This document shows, piece by piece, positions 39,501 through 52,524 of a stretch of 64,000 nucleotides of DNA. The translations under genes were made by a program, and so were the position numbers. Source of the DNA: Lethocerus indicus (Eukaryota > Arthropoda > Insecta > Hemiptera > Belostomatidae); contig JACDQD010000103.1 in the NCBI GenBank assembly GCA_019843655.1, positions 5,332,001-5,396,000 on the forward strand, read 5' to 3'. The stretch's first letter is position 1; each line of letters opens with the position of its first letter. Under the pieces are notes generated by a model that was not told the origin of the DNA, did not search any database, and worked only from the letters and a program-made list of their open reading frames with translations.

Positions 39501-42403
39501 ACGCTTTAAGCTCATATTGGTAATCAATTACGGAATCATTCTAAGAATTACTGGCTTCCTAAGGTTCCAACAACGTTGCATTAAATTTCGCAGAAGGCTG
39601 AGGAGATATATTTTCGGTATAGATGATTAAGTTGATTGCTTATGAAAAACGACCATGAACCCTCGGAAAATCCGTTGAAATGTCACTTCTTATTGTCGTA
39701 AAGAAGTTAGGTTTGTGCTTTCTCCGTTTCGGGGAACTCTAACCCCTTTCAGAGGGTCAAAACGTCGGTCCAATTAGCTTCATTGTACAGTTCGAACAAG
39801 TGTATCTTACAAAATTCGAATCATTTGAGTCATACCTGACGGTCTAGTACTTCAATAAGTAATACGTGTACGTTTTAGGTATATAGTTTGGGGACAAACA
39901 TCATCCAGCAGAAAATATGAAAATGACTTTCTCAGTAAATATCTCGACATTAATTCATATCGAAAACATAATTATTCTTATACTTATAATATTAAAAATT
40001 ATTTTGTTATGATGCTACGGTCGGCTCGTTTTTCCAATTCGTAGTTGAAATATGTTTTGGTTTAACTGGTGGAAGTAACAATAGTTGCAGACGGCGTGTG
40101 TTTGACGGTTATCCTTCGAGTCAGGTTTTTGTTTAAAAACTGACACCCGGCGATGGTTAGAGAGAGACCACGGTCGGGAATGTACGCGCTTACCGTTAGC
40201 TGCGTACCGTTATGCCGCCGGTCGGTTTGGCGAACGGCCTCGCGTTGCCATATTCTCCATCCGCGCTGAGGCGGCGGCCAGCAGAAATTATTCGGAGATA
40301 ATTTTTTAATTTCGGTTTTCACCGCCGGCCCAAGGCCGGTCGTGAAACCGCAAGCTTCAGGCTATTCGAAATATTCCCCGCTTTGGAATGCCATTATCTA
40401 ACAGGAAATACCGGCATTCTCCTCAGCAACCTTCTGCTGTAGCCATCAATGCAACACACCGTAAGGATTGAATAACGTGGCAATTAATTAAGCGGCTAAG
40501 TTTAAGCCTATATAGTTTAAAAAATTTATACTTACTATTAATCTAATTCAATCATTTTCAAATCTGTTTTCTAATAATATAGCGCGAGTTGTGAGACTGT
40601 TAGTAGTTATCCTTCGGTGGTCTTGGCCAGCCGTGGCGTACTCAGCGGAAGTCGTCAAATCGAAAGCGGTCGAAAATGTGAATGAGGTTTGGCGTCGGTT
40701 TGTCCTTAATAAATAATATTCGCTCCTCGTGTTCGTTTTTTTTATGACCGTAAAAACCTAGGCAAGTTCTGTTCTCCGAGGTACCGGTGAGCCTTCGGGG
40801 CGGCCCAGGCAAAGGCGACGGGAGATTTCTCCGACCTTGTCTGCCTCCTTCCCCCCAGCCACCAAACATTTCTTCTTTCACATGCTTATACCGTAGCCGA
40901 GAATTTAGATTTACTTTTTTTATCGGCGCTCCTATTACAACCAACTCGACGGATTTAAATTAAAATCTCATAGCGCTTAAATTGACCATTATATACAGGA
41001 CACTGCAATTATAATCGTTATAGGCTTGACAAACGCTAAATTTTTCAAAGCTTACATACAAAACGGTTTTAAAACACTTAAATACATAATTATAAATGAC
41101 GTGGCTATTATTGGGTAAAATAATGTCCAATAATAATAACATTTAAAACTAATCTAGTCAAATATACTATCAATAGCTTAAACAGCACCGAACAGATCTA
41201 AAATCGCAAACTGCATTAAAAAATAAATAATATTATTCTAAATAAAGTACTGTCGTTTTCAAGCAATCTACATCCCGATTATTTCGGTATTTGTTGATTA
41301 ATTATCTCTCGTTCGATTTTATATCCTTTCTTCGATTATCTAGCTATCTATCGGCTACCGACTGTCGTTGAAGAACCTGTAAATGAATTTTTACTTTAAT
41401 CAAAAGAGACACAGACAGAGTTCCACAAGCCGAATTTTGCGATTTGTGTGATCATTTTCAGTCTGGATTTACCGTCGTAAATTCTATACATTCATATTTT
41501 CTGCTTTCATGGCTCCAGTTATCACTGTAACGCCTGTTAACAGTGTTGATATGTTATTTTCCACTCAAACGCCATTTAGTCGTATTACAAACTGAGTTCC
41601 TTGAAAGACTGACCACATTTTAGGACATGAGTATGGCGGAGGGCCGAGCCGGACGGGGTCCAAGACTAATACATTTGTAGGCCACGTTTTATTGTGCAAT
41701 TTTCAACGTGATCTCATACTACCAGACCGGTGACTCCCCTGACCGACATCGTGGATATTTATTACACAAATGATTTCATTTATGCTCGTACGTAATACGG
41801 AGTTGGCGTATGTCGTAACGTAATTAATTATAATTATTTATTTTATAATAAATAATATACATTTTGATATTGTGTCATAATAAAATAAAATTTATAAAGA
41901 TTTCGTTCACTACTTACTTGGTCATGTTAAACGTGTGTGATATTACAATCAAAAGTCCAACGAATGAATAAACTGATAATATTATTAATCAATACAGAAA
42001 AAAATCACGTTGAGTTCTCATTATATCTCTTTGGACGAGCGGAAGATAATGGTAAAAATTCAAAAACTTTTTCCAGGGGTTAGCCACTCAGTCCATACCT
42101 GACAAATTTCATTTTTGTCCCACTATCATTAATCGAGTCAACCAGGCCAAAACAGCATATAAATTATCCATCACCCGTAATGTATTCGTAAAGGACGAAC
42201 GGAGAACATTAATCCATTTGTAAATTTCGAAGCTAAAATGTACAAACGATCAAATGCATAGAAAATCCCAAGAAGGAAATAATTGAGTCCTTTTGATATT
42301 GTAACCTACTTGTGGGTTAATGTGATAGACAAGTACACACTTAATTATACCAAAATAAGAAGTTACAAAGAATAGTGGTCAATTGGTACGGTCATCAATA
42401 CGA

Positions 42404-42408
42404 TCAGT
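42404..42408 (+). promoter_or_regulatory. Possible initiator of PIG-N
   Basis: TCAGT, the arthropod initiator core, occurs 358 bases before the PIG-N start codon without a TATA box, as expected for a housekeeping gene. A five-base motif is common by chance, so the position is only a suggestion. Confidence 0.15.
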
Positions 42409-42763
42409 CAAGGACAAATAAAGAGACAATAGCTAAATTTGTACTGGAATTGTATTTCTTTCAAATATAAGCAGATATGAATCCACAGCAAGTCGTTGGA
42501 GTATTTATTACTGTATCGTTCTAGAAATATGAAATATATTGTCAACAAAAATCATAGTAGTAGCCAAAGTTGTATTTTCTGTTATTATTGTGGAGAAATT
42601 TATCATAAAAGTTCAATTTGTATCGGACACTAAAAACTGTTTTAGATGTCCCAAATATACTATCTTTATTTCCGCAGTAGGAACATATGGCTCAGTCACC
42701 GTAACGACCAGAAATTTGAGACGAAATTTTCGAGCCGAAAAATTTACCGTAATTACACTCGCG

Positions 42764-45628
42764 ATGTGGGTAATGTGGTGTATCGGTGTTGTCGTTCATA
42801 TGACGCTACTAATTTCTGTGAAAGACGTATTCGTTGTTCCCGGAATACAGGAAGGAGTGGAGCCAGGGTGCCCGGATTGGGGGAGGGCCCCGCCGGCAGA
42901 GAGGCTCGTCCTGATAGTAGCCGACGGGCTGAGGTCGGACGTGCTGTACAGGAGCCTAGGGCAGGCCTCCGAACAGAGCTTTCTCAGGCGAGTGATGAGG
43001 CAGAAGGGCTGCTGGGGGGTGGCCCGGGGTAGAGCCCCCACCCTCTGCACGCCGGGCATCCTGGCCCTCACCGCCGGCCTGAACCAAAGACCGCCCCTTC
43101 AGCATACTCCCAATCTCCCAGCCGGGTTTCGACCACCTCTTCAACAGATCGACGGCCACCTTCTACTTCGGGGATCCGAGGGTTCCGGATATTTATTCTA
43201 AGAGTCCTCCGTTGCATCCTGGTACAAGTTCACATATCCGATAGACTGGATCGAACGGCGCCGGGATGCCGACATCACCGTTCCCGACACCTGGGTGTTC
43301 GACAGAGTCCTGGAGCTTCTGGGTAATGCCACCGGAGAGGTGAGACTGGGCGCGGCGGTCGGAGGCCGGAGAGTGGTGTTCTTCCTGCATCTGCGAGGCC
43401 CCGAAGCGGCCGGCCATTTAGAGAGCTCGAGTTCGGTCCGCACCTTGTCCGCCGTGAAGAATATCGATCGGGGCATCGCACGGGTGGCGGCCGGCTTCGA
43501 GCAATATTTCACTGACGGGAGGACCGCATTCGCGTTGGTCTCGGACCACGGATTCTCGGAGGACTGGTACCGTGGTCGCCACGGCGGGGGCTCTCCCGAA
43601 GAGCTCGGAACACCCGTCCTGGCTTGGGGCTCGGGCCTGGCGGGGCCGATTCCCCCCGCGTCCGACGAGGTCGAGTCCCCCGCTGACTGGAACGTTTCTG
43701 ACATAAGAAGGAGAGATATAGAGCAGGTGGACGTGGCTCCTCTGCTGTCCGCGCTGCTAGGGCTCGCGGTTCCGGCCCACTCGACGGGCGTGCTGCCTGA
43801 AGAGTACTTGAACATTACCGATGATGGAATTGCTATGGCCTTGGCTTGCAACGCCTTCCAGATCGCGAACCTGTGCCGCGCGACGAGTTTACGCGTCGAT
43901 ACGAGCGGGGTATTTTCTGTGAAGGAGGTCTGGAGCCCACTTCGACCTCCGGAAGCGCAAAAGAAGAAGTCTTTTATTAAAGATCTTATCAAGAATAAGA
44001 ACTTTCTACTAGCGAGTGACAAGAGCAGAGAATTGATCCGAGATTCTTCGGACGGTATACGATTTTATCAGAACTATTACCAATCGCTTGCCTCGTGGCT
44101 ACTTTTTATTATATTCTTCGGTTGGGGTCTAAGCCTCCTGTTAAAACTCGTTCTGCTGACTGAAAATAGCGGGAACGAACCAGCGGCCAGTATACCGAGA
44201 GGGGGGCCTGACTATAGGAATAACGTCTTGAATTCCTCTTTGACTCGAATAAGGAACTTCATCGGCAGGTCCTCGTTTTGCGTTATAGTTACAGATGCGG
44301 TTTTCTGCTTGATCATATTGTGGCCGTTTTCGCTGATCTCAGGGGGCAAAACGCCCTCTACATTCTACGCTTACGCGTTTATAGCGACTATATTGTGGTG
44401 GTATTTGATACGGAATGCGCCCACGATTTTTAACCTTCTAGTGGGTTATAAAACATGGATTTCCCGATCCAATTCTTACCACGTGTTAGTCCAAGCGTCG
44501 TTTGCGGAATTGGTCATGCTGGTGGTATACGACAAGTTGGGGTTGACCATCGCCTTCGTACTGTTTCTATTGTACAATCTGTCGACTGACCTGCAGGTGG
44601 CGCCTACCACTCGCTCCGCCGATTGGCTCGTGTCCTCGCTCCTCCTCATTATCCTGCCCTTCTACACGACCTTTCGATATCCCTTCAACCGTTACTTATT
44701 TTTGGCCGGTGGGCTCAGCTGGTTGGCTTTCGGAAGTTACTTCCTGAGAATAGCCAAAGTCAAAGGTGGAGACCTGGCGTTAATTCTGGTTCTATTTTGT
44801 CTCTTGACGGCCTCCATAATAAACGCGTACATCGCACAATCTAATATGACCGATAGCCATTTCGTGACCTGTATTATATCCTGGAATTTACTGATAACAT
44901 CGAATCTCGTACCTCCTTTCTTGGGCAGTTCGAGTCTTTTGCTGAGACTCTTTGAGATATGTTTCTGCGTTTGCATTCCCTTCGCCCTTATGACGGTCCG
45001 ACACGAATCTCTGGCACTGCTGTCGTTGGTCCTTCACCTGGGCTACTGGATGTACATGGAGCTCCACGACAAGTACGACCTGACCGAGGGACTGAAAGCG
45101 GAAGCTTCAGAATTACCGCGAGATCAGAAAAAGCTGGATCTTTCGGATATGCGAAGGTCATTGCTGTACTTCGTTTACTTGGTATATTCGTATTACGTCG
45201 TCGGTCTGACGGATTCTACGGCTCGGGTAGACTCCAGATGGTTCCGCACATTTGCCCAACCGGAGTTAGGCTCCTACCCACTAGCGGTTTGCGTTCTTCT
45301 CAAAGCCGGTTTAACGTTTCTGCTTGTTACCTCCTTCTTCATCTGCTACTTGCGATTGTCGAAGTCGTCCACTCAAGGCTTTCTTTTCATGTCATTGTTC
45401 TTCGCTAATATGTTGGGTCTGCACGCACTGGTAGCTGCTCTTCTAAGCCCCGCCGATGATCCAATTCGCCTCGAAACCTCTGTGTGCCATTATATCATGT
45501 CTCAAACATTACCACTACTGATGCTGGTACTGTTTCCGGCCTCCTTACTCTTCACAGGATCATCATTTATTGATAAATTTTTACGTAATCGACAACATTC
45601 TCGACGACGTAGTATTGTAGTATTATAA
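42764..45628 (+). CDS. PIGN: GPI ethanolamine phosphate transferase 1 (PIG-N/Mcd4), frame broken twice
   Basis: This enzyme transfers ethanolamine phosphate to the first mannose of GPI-anchor precursors at the ER membrane. ATG 42764 is the first in-frame ATG and fits the family. It is followed by a signal-anchor segment (residues 2-20) and a luminal alkaline-phosphatase-fold domain. Visible motifs are VADGLRSD (Asp54), RAPT (putative nucleophile Thr93), GPEAAGH (His218), SDHGF (Asp261, His262), GRHG (His273), VDVAPLLSALLG and TGVLPEEYL. From about 44,080 a PigN-type region with many membrane segments runs to the end; ETSVCHYIM matches the family C-terminus. Length is about 954 residues, against about 930 in human. 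The frame moves by +1 near 43,083-43,110 and back near 43,199-43,215, so the true protein needs both shifts undone. There are no introns. The luminal half is much more GC-rich than the membrane half. Family assignment is strong; whether the locus is functional is less certain. Confidence 0.9.
43083..43212 (+). other. PIGN: Out-of-register segment inside PIG-N
   Basis: In the main frame the sequence hits a TAA at 43199-43201 and loses family similarity after TAGLNQ. In the +1 frame the segment reads PGFDHLFNRSTATFYFGDP, matching the family pattern of FDSLFNES followed by WGSPD. The main frame resumes with WYKFTYPIDW, which corresponds to VYTYSYDA. A one-base gain near 43,083-43,110 and a one-base loss near 43,199-43,215 explain it, or the equivalent two-base changes. 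The first shift region contains the run CCGCCCC. An intron is unlikely because the segment itself is homologous. Confidence 0.75.
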
Positions 45629-45661
45629 TGGTTTAAAATGTATAACAATTACAATAATGTA

Positions 45662-45667
45662 AATAAA
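45662..45667 (+). terminator. PIG-N polyadenylation signal AATAAA
   Basis: AATAAA lies 34 bases after the stop codon, with a T/G-rich stretch (CTCTGTTGT) some 30 bases later. This gives a very short 3' untranslated region. No genomic A-tail follows, which argues against a recent retrocopy. Confidence 0.6.
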
Positions 45668-48600
45668 CTATGTTCTTTAACTATATCATTTACTCTGTTG
45701 TAACGAATATTTTTTAAATTTTTATTCTAACTGTCATTTGGGTAATGACATTTTGATCCCCATAAGACAAATTTCGATGTTAACCATTATTTCAGTAAAC
45801 ACTGAATTTTGTTTCACTTAAGGCAATTAACTCTGTACAAATAGAAAAGTTAGGGGACAGATTGAGTGTTTGACAACAGGGAAGTGGGGGCAACCAAAAA
45901 AACTTGCATTCCTGACGTGCACCGAATCCCCAATAATGAATTAGCCCACAGTTTGGCTCTAAATGTGATTTACAACTGTCACTCCATCACTTTCACCCGC
46001 TCTTGTAAACTTTCTATTGAATTTAATTTGAGGAAAAAACTTTTTAAAGCCTTGACCCCCAGTGGACAACAATAGTCAAGCTGGCGAACTAGAACATATA
46101 TATTGATCTTCCCAATATAAGTTACAATTCTGTTTTAGTTGTTTCTATTACTATAAGAATAAACTCCACAGACTGTTTTTATGTTGTACTGGAATTTCTT
46201 GGGATTTAGAAATTGAAAAATTGTAGGGTCATTGTGGTTAGTATAATTTATGAAAAAAGAAGTCGCAAACTTCGGTTATTTCTCAAAATGGCACGCTTAT
46301 CACTTTATCCCAATTCATAAATTAACAACTGCCGATGCGAGGAATGCTGGCCGGAGAAAAATTGCATTCGTGGTAGCTATAAAGTTCCACAATTTTCAAG
46401 TTGTTAAAGGAGGAGGGGGTTGTTACACGCTATTTAAATGGCCGGCATTTCACACTTACCGTTATCATTCCCATTCGAATAGCTTTTCAGCGTTCAAGGG
46501 CGGTTTTCTGCGATAGCATCGTGTACGATTGCAGCAGATTGGCGTGTAATTCGAGCGTCCTTCGAATAATTTTTTTTCACGTCTCTAAACGGAATATTGA
46601 TTGTTCGGTCATTGGGACTAATTCATAGCGGACGACCTCCAATTGGAAACAGGTGTCGAAATATGGGACGACTGGCAATAAACATGTAATTACGCAGGGT
46701 CGAGGGTAATTACAAAGTTTTGTGACAAAAATATAAAAGGGTGAGAAATAGTGCAAGTGGAATGGAGTGTGGAGTACGTGAGGTGAGTATGGACGTGCAA
46801 GTGCATAGCGCTTGGAATGTCAATATGCTTGATAATTATCAGACGCACTTTATACCGCCCGCACGTATCGCAGACCGATTTGGGATATTTATCCGATTTA
46901 TCCAAGATTATTTTATTTTTCGAAAGACAGGTACAAAAAACAAAGGACATTTCGCTGACGTTTCAACCTTCCAGAAAAGGTAATAGAGTATTGATTTCAG
47001 TTCTTGTCACCCCAATATTACCACCCTTTTTTTTACTTTTGGAAGGGAATATGTCGATTTTTGACAATCCTAGAAAGCTTAAACTTAACAGCGACAATTT
47101 TACAGATTTAATTATTTTATCGAAACGTATCTGTTTTTATTCTACATATCTGTATAAAACGATTTGGTCACACTATACATAATCATTTAAGACGGTACCG
47201 AGTGCTATTTAGGTTTTAATATAGTTTTTTTCCTAAAACGTATTGCGGTTTACATGAAATTCGAGATATTATTTGTCGTCAATAACCTGTCGCAGTCGTT
47301 CATGCATACATTAGGCGTCCCAGAAATTTTCCCAAAAGTCGTTTCCTATCCTTTAATACCTTAAATTGCTTTGATTACATAGTATTATACATGTTCGTGA
47401 GAGGGATGGGTAGGGAGTCATAGTGGTCTTTGCGCAATACGAGAGGCCTGTGGAGCGTTCACGACTGGGAATGAAAAGGACTTTGGAGGTGCTCTTCTTG
47501 GAGGTAAAGAATTCTTCAAGGGCCGGTCGCCCTACGACGCTATGCCGACCTCACGACTCCACTTACGTAAGTCGACATATCCCGTATGTTGTCTTTTGGG
47601 ACGCGTGCCTCGAGAAAGCGTGATGACCACTTTGGTGCGGCGGTGGAAGGAGTCGCGTGACATTTTCAGCAGCCGAAATCAGCGGAATTTAATTATAAAA
47701 AAAAAGGCGATATCGGGAATATTGCGCAAAACTGACCGTTGCGTAAGGGTCGTCGCCCTATCGCGCCTAGGTGTTTAGCGAGAAGTTGAACCCTTCTGCC
47801 TGCACACCGAGTGAAAATAAAACGACAGCTTATTGCATATTATTGCTCAGAAGGGTTTTCACCACCTGCAAAAATCGAAAAGCAAATTTCAATCAACCAT
47901 ACATACATAAAACAAACAGGAATTTTTATAAAGTCTAAGAACATATGTATGGCCAAGAAACCTATATGGCCTTAACGTATTAAATGGAGTTATATTTACT
48001 TGTTCCTGAGATTAATATTAATGTTAATTAAAGTTATTGTATTAAATAATAAATAAATTCTAAGGAATCAATCTCATTACTCTTTTTAGTAGATATCGTG
48101 TCTATATCGTGTGACAGTCATAGGCCATATTTTTGACTAATACTAGCAATAGCTCACAGCTATAGTTCCAGTAGTTTACCGAAACTAGTGAGAAGAAAAC
48201 CTAAGTTTAGTTACAAATTTTCAGAATATTCAAGGGAAATATTTTGAATTTGAATAAATATTATGGAGGCTTCATTTTCTCAATTTTCTAGCAACGTTTC
48301 CAGGTTTGAACTCACTGGTCTGGAAGCATACTTGCGTCTGTGGTGTAACAGAATGTATTTTCTGTGTAATGCCTTTCCAAGAAAGGAACCGATCTAATTA
48401 GTCTAATAACGAAATACAAAAAAAAGAAACAAATAACTAGAACCAGAACCGGTTTCACTTGACACAGATAAATTTGAGAAATACGGATCAATTTGCATTT
48501 TGAACACTTGGAACCACTGCAGTGTGCAACTAACATTGTCGTAATATTATAAGACCTCAAAGAGGAAAATGTTCAAGTTTATAGTTGAATTGAATTATGA

Positions 48601-49947
48601 ACCATAAACGTTACAGCCCTCAGCCTCTAAGGGCGTAAACATAAACATTCATCTCTCAGCTTCATCTAACTTCGTTTATTTTAGTATCGCGAATTGTTAA
48701 CCTGGTAGGAATTTTCGCTGGGCAAATCCCCTACTCTGGCTCACTGGTGTCCCCTTGGAGCCGTTTTATAGGGAAGCGGATACGAAACGGCTGCATTCCT
48801 GGTGGCCAGGACTAGGCTCGTTTTGCAGCCTTTAGAATTAGATTTGAAAGTATTTCTTGGCACCGCTACAACAAGGCTGGTGCTAGCTCGCATTCCCCGG
48901 CTGACACGCGACCGTTCCATGATCCTATGTTCACGTGAACCCGTCCCGTGATCCAATCTTAATTCTCCCGGGCACCAATCGGGATAATTTTTTAAATAGA
49001 AAAAGGAGTTCGTAATTTTGAATCGAAGATGACTATGTCCATTACCGGTTGAATGTGAATTGAGCTGTCAGTGGATATTCACTGTAGTAATTTAAAAGAA
49101 TGAAATAAATTCGTGTAAACTCTGGCCCTACCATTCTCACAAATTTCACATTGAATGTGCTAGCTTTGTCAGGAGAAATAGTCGGCTACTTAATTAACAT
49201 TGGGATTAACGTATGGCAAATATATTATCTATAATAAACGTTTTTTCCAATATATGATAGATAATTTCGTGTCCACAAAGAATTATGATATTACGAACAC
49301 CCCAAACAAGTTATTCCCTATTTTTGAGTAACCACAATATGATCTATGTTACTTTTCATAGAAAATTCTATTGTTCGTAAAATGAATATACTTCAGATGT
49401 ATAATATAAAATTATATTCTTCGCATATAATTGAGATGGATTGGAAACTAAGTTCACGCTAATCTGAATTTGTTCGAGGTTCCATCCTTGGCTTATATCA
49501 CTCAAGGGGAATAACTGGAACCGTTTTCTGCCTTATTCGGACTGCGTCACCGTCGTAAACTTTTACGGCGTTATTTAACTTCCTCATTGAAACATTTTGG
49601 CTCACGTTGCAAATATGAAAGTAAATATTCCTTTCATTTAACAATTTTTTCAATAAAATATAAATTGGAATATGGAAAATTTTACTTGAATATAGTGAAA
49701 AATGACTTACTAAATTACTACTTAATAAACGTTTTATTTGTATAGCGGTGTGCAGATATATTTATTTTAACTTATAGGAATAGGTAGGTATAGCTTACTA
49801 GCTCAAAAAAAATAATGAATTCAATTTTACCATTTGGAGCAAAATGGCACCAAAACTTTAAAAATAGCATTGACGTAAGTTAGAATACCCTCAGATCTAT
49901 GTGACCGGACTGACATTTTCCTTATGTTGGCTTTCATATAGATACTC

Positions 49948-49972
49948 TAGATGACTATCATATAGTCATCTA
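49948..49972. other. 11-bp perfect hairpin
   Basis: TAGATGACTAT and ATAGTCATCTA pair exactly over a three-base loop (CAT). It is AT-rich and has no clear context. Confidence 0.35.
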
Positions 49973-52509
49973 TATTATGATGCTTTGTACTATGATACTT
50001 TTCATTAAGAATTATGAAAGTAACCGGTTTCACAAAGGACTTAGACCGACGGTGCCGAAAATTAAAGACCTATGAAGTTTGACCTGTACAGACAACGCAC
50101 TTATTTCTCAGCTTCTTAAGTGCACTCGGGCCGGTTAAATTGAGTGAGACTGGCGACGGCCAGATATCTGGGAGACATAAATTAAACTCGAGATTGGTAC
50201 TGAACACGTGGGACGACTGAGTCATGGCCCGCGTCCGAATCCAAAGTTCCGGCAAGATGACGGGGCCTGGGTCAGAAGGCGGGGCCCGACCCCAAGTTGC
50301 GAAATTTCGGAAAATAATCGCCTAAGTATCGTACGATCGACCGGCAACAGTAATGGCCGGCCGGACCGTGTCGGTCTTGCATTGTCCCGTTGCGAAAACC
50401 GATACCAACCCACGCCAGACATTTTGCCGAATGGGTTCACTTTATGGGAACAAAGGGCCTGATCAATCTTAATTATCTGAAGTAACCCATATAGGGTTTC
50501 GGTTTAAAAAAAATTAATTTCAGCAATGCGTCCTCATAAAGACCCCACTATTTATGATGAATGAAGTAGCTGAACATCGAACGTAGTGAGATGAAGTAAA
50601 TTGATAAGCAATATGACGAAGGGTTGAATAATTTCGACAAAAACTTGAGATCTTTACGAAATTTACAAGGAGGTTACCTCCATGTACACTTGTGTGCCTA
50701 GCTTGAAATTACAAAGGAAGCGTTTACAGGCATCACCACAGAAATGTGTTAATCGGATGTTAAATTCTCGAGCCTAATGTCAGGAAAAAATTCGTATTCC
50801 GCGGTGATCAACATCTTGACACAACAATTAAAACTTGGTCCAATGATGAATAAGTTATGAATGAATGACAAGTACTTTATTTCGTGCACAAATATAGGCA
50901 CACATTTGTATTTTAGAGGTATGCATTATTACACACATCTAATCAATTTATTGTCGGTACGAATGTTTAGCAATTCAAATTAGAGATTGAATCGATCACG
51001 AGAGCAGTTCTTAATGTCCCGTACGTTCATTGAAAGATTTAGATTTTAGAAATATTTTCTTCGCTACAAAGTATTCTTTGACAAAATTCCGTTTCATAAA
51101 TACATTTTTTATGCCTAAAAATACCTATTTACAGATTGAACTGTTTTTTAAAACCATAAACGGGCAGTAAACCTCGTTTGGAATTCGATGTTAAAATAAA
51201 TTGCCGAAAGCCCAAACTTGAATACAAAGAATGCATGTTATTGACGATTGCCAAGGGCTTTTAACAGTCTTGATTGGAACGTGGAAGTGGTGGTTGGTGA
51301 GGTCGGGGCCTTGCTCCATATAGACAAGGCCCGCCCAACGCCGCCATGAGATATGTCCACCCCTCTGGTTGTTGCACAGTTCCCGCCGCTGGACCCCGCT
51401 ATAACTGTTATAACTTCTTTGGTAACCGAACCCTGAGGTCGGACCGGAAGCAGGATATGCCATTTATCAGAAACTGAATGCCGTCTCACACGGCCTTCCA
51501 GCAGAATTCCAAATTATTTCACGGTATAAAGACTTTAGGAAAACAGCAGCGAGTGTTATTTCTTTTCAAACAGTTCGTATTCAAAATATTTTAATAAACA
51601 AATAATTGAAATTTGATATTTCTGCTCCTTCAAAACAAAATCATGGATGAACATCATGATGGTAGTAGCATTCCTACGTAGTAAAATGAAAAAATTTAAT
51701 TATTTTTTTCAATTAAAGATTGCAATGAAGTGTCAACGCAGTGAACAAATATAACCATAATTAAATGTGTACTATAAAAAAATAGTTTCCTTTGTACTCT
51801 GATTTTCCAAGTAAATTGCATATAATATAAATATGGTTACGTTATTTTGGAATTGTTTAATTATTTTCCACTCAACCAAATTCTGATTCCATATTATTTA
51901 GTGTAACAGTCGAAACTGAGTACTCAGGTCTGAAAATAGTTATTAGGAAAATGGTATAGTAGTGGAGGTTATCTAACTTTTCTGGCTAATTTATTGATCA
52001 ATAAAAACAATGATCTCAATTGATTTAGCATTCCATATTCTCATTTACATTCTTTACTATTGCAAACATAAATATTGTGTCGAACGTGGTATAAATTTGG
52101 AATTGACTTCATTCAGTACTTGCCCAACCTTACAAAATGTATCCTACAACAATATAATTAAAATATTGTATTTACATCGGAATTAGAAGAAAAGGTATGC
52201 TCTTCGGATAATGATCGGTGGTCCATTATTCTTATTGTTCACTTCTGTTTATACGAAACAAATGATAATATTACAGCGCAACCGACCGAAAGTTGTCTGA
52301 TACCTGGACAGTATCTTTACTTTTCATTGTTGCGAGAGATGTAGAGCAGCAAAAGTCGCTCCGAGAGTTTCGGTCAGCTGACCATTTGCAGTCGAGTGAA
52401 CAGCTTTCAAGTTGGCTTCTTCTATGATTAATGCTTTGATTGCGGTACCGCTGTGCTGCTTCTGAGTTCCAGAAAAAAGGCTGCCACAATATTACTAGCA
52501 GCGAGCGAA

Positions 52510-52524
52510 ATGTCCAAATACAAG
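52510..52524 (+). CDS. Weak candidate start exon (MSKYK) before a splice donor
   Basis: GCGAAATGTCCAAATACAAG is followed by GTGAGT, a consensus 5' splice site, so a five-codon first coding exon MSKYK is possible in phase 0. The ATG has a purine at -3, and the preceding 200 bases are relatively GC-rich, like a leader. No downstream exon was identified before the repeat complex, so this is a suggestion only. Confidence 0.15.

Larger units (their letters stand above)
31721..42403. other. Gene-free stretch upstream of PIG-N
   Basis: AT-rich sequence with GC-rich patches at about 35,470-35,770, 36,640-36,900, 37,230-37,740 and 40,050-40,400. The frames there, including the plus-strand frame at 36545-36916, show no family signature. 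ACGCGTACGCGT near 37,723 and CTATAGCTATAG near 37,660 are small palindromes. No RNA gene or mobile element was recognised. Confidence 0.35.

Noticed and set aside
43083..43212. An intron in PIG-N
   Set aside because: The segment itself encodes family-like sequence in another frame, so it is coding and shifted, not intronic.
43198..44022. 274-codon minus-strand frame
   Set aside because: Antisense shadow of the GC-rich luminal part of PIG-N; no independent family signature.
42764..45628. PIG-N as a recent processed retrocopy
   Set aside because: No genomic A-tail after the polyadenylation signal and no flanking direct repeats seen; the long intact frame argues for a retained gene.
46732..46790. 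TATAAAAGG followed by an AG-GTGAGT donor
   Set aside because: No initiator at the expected position and no linked exon; too weak to annotate.
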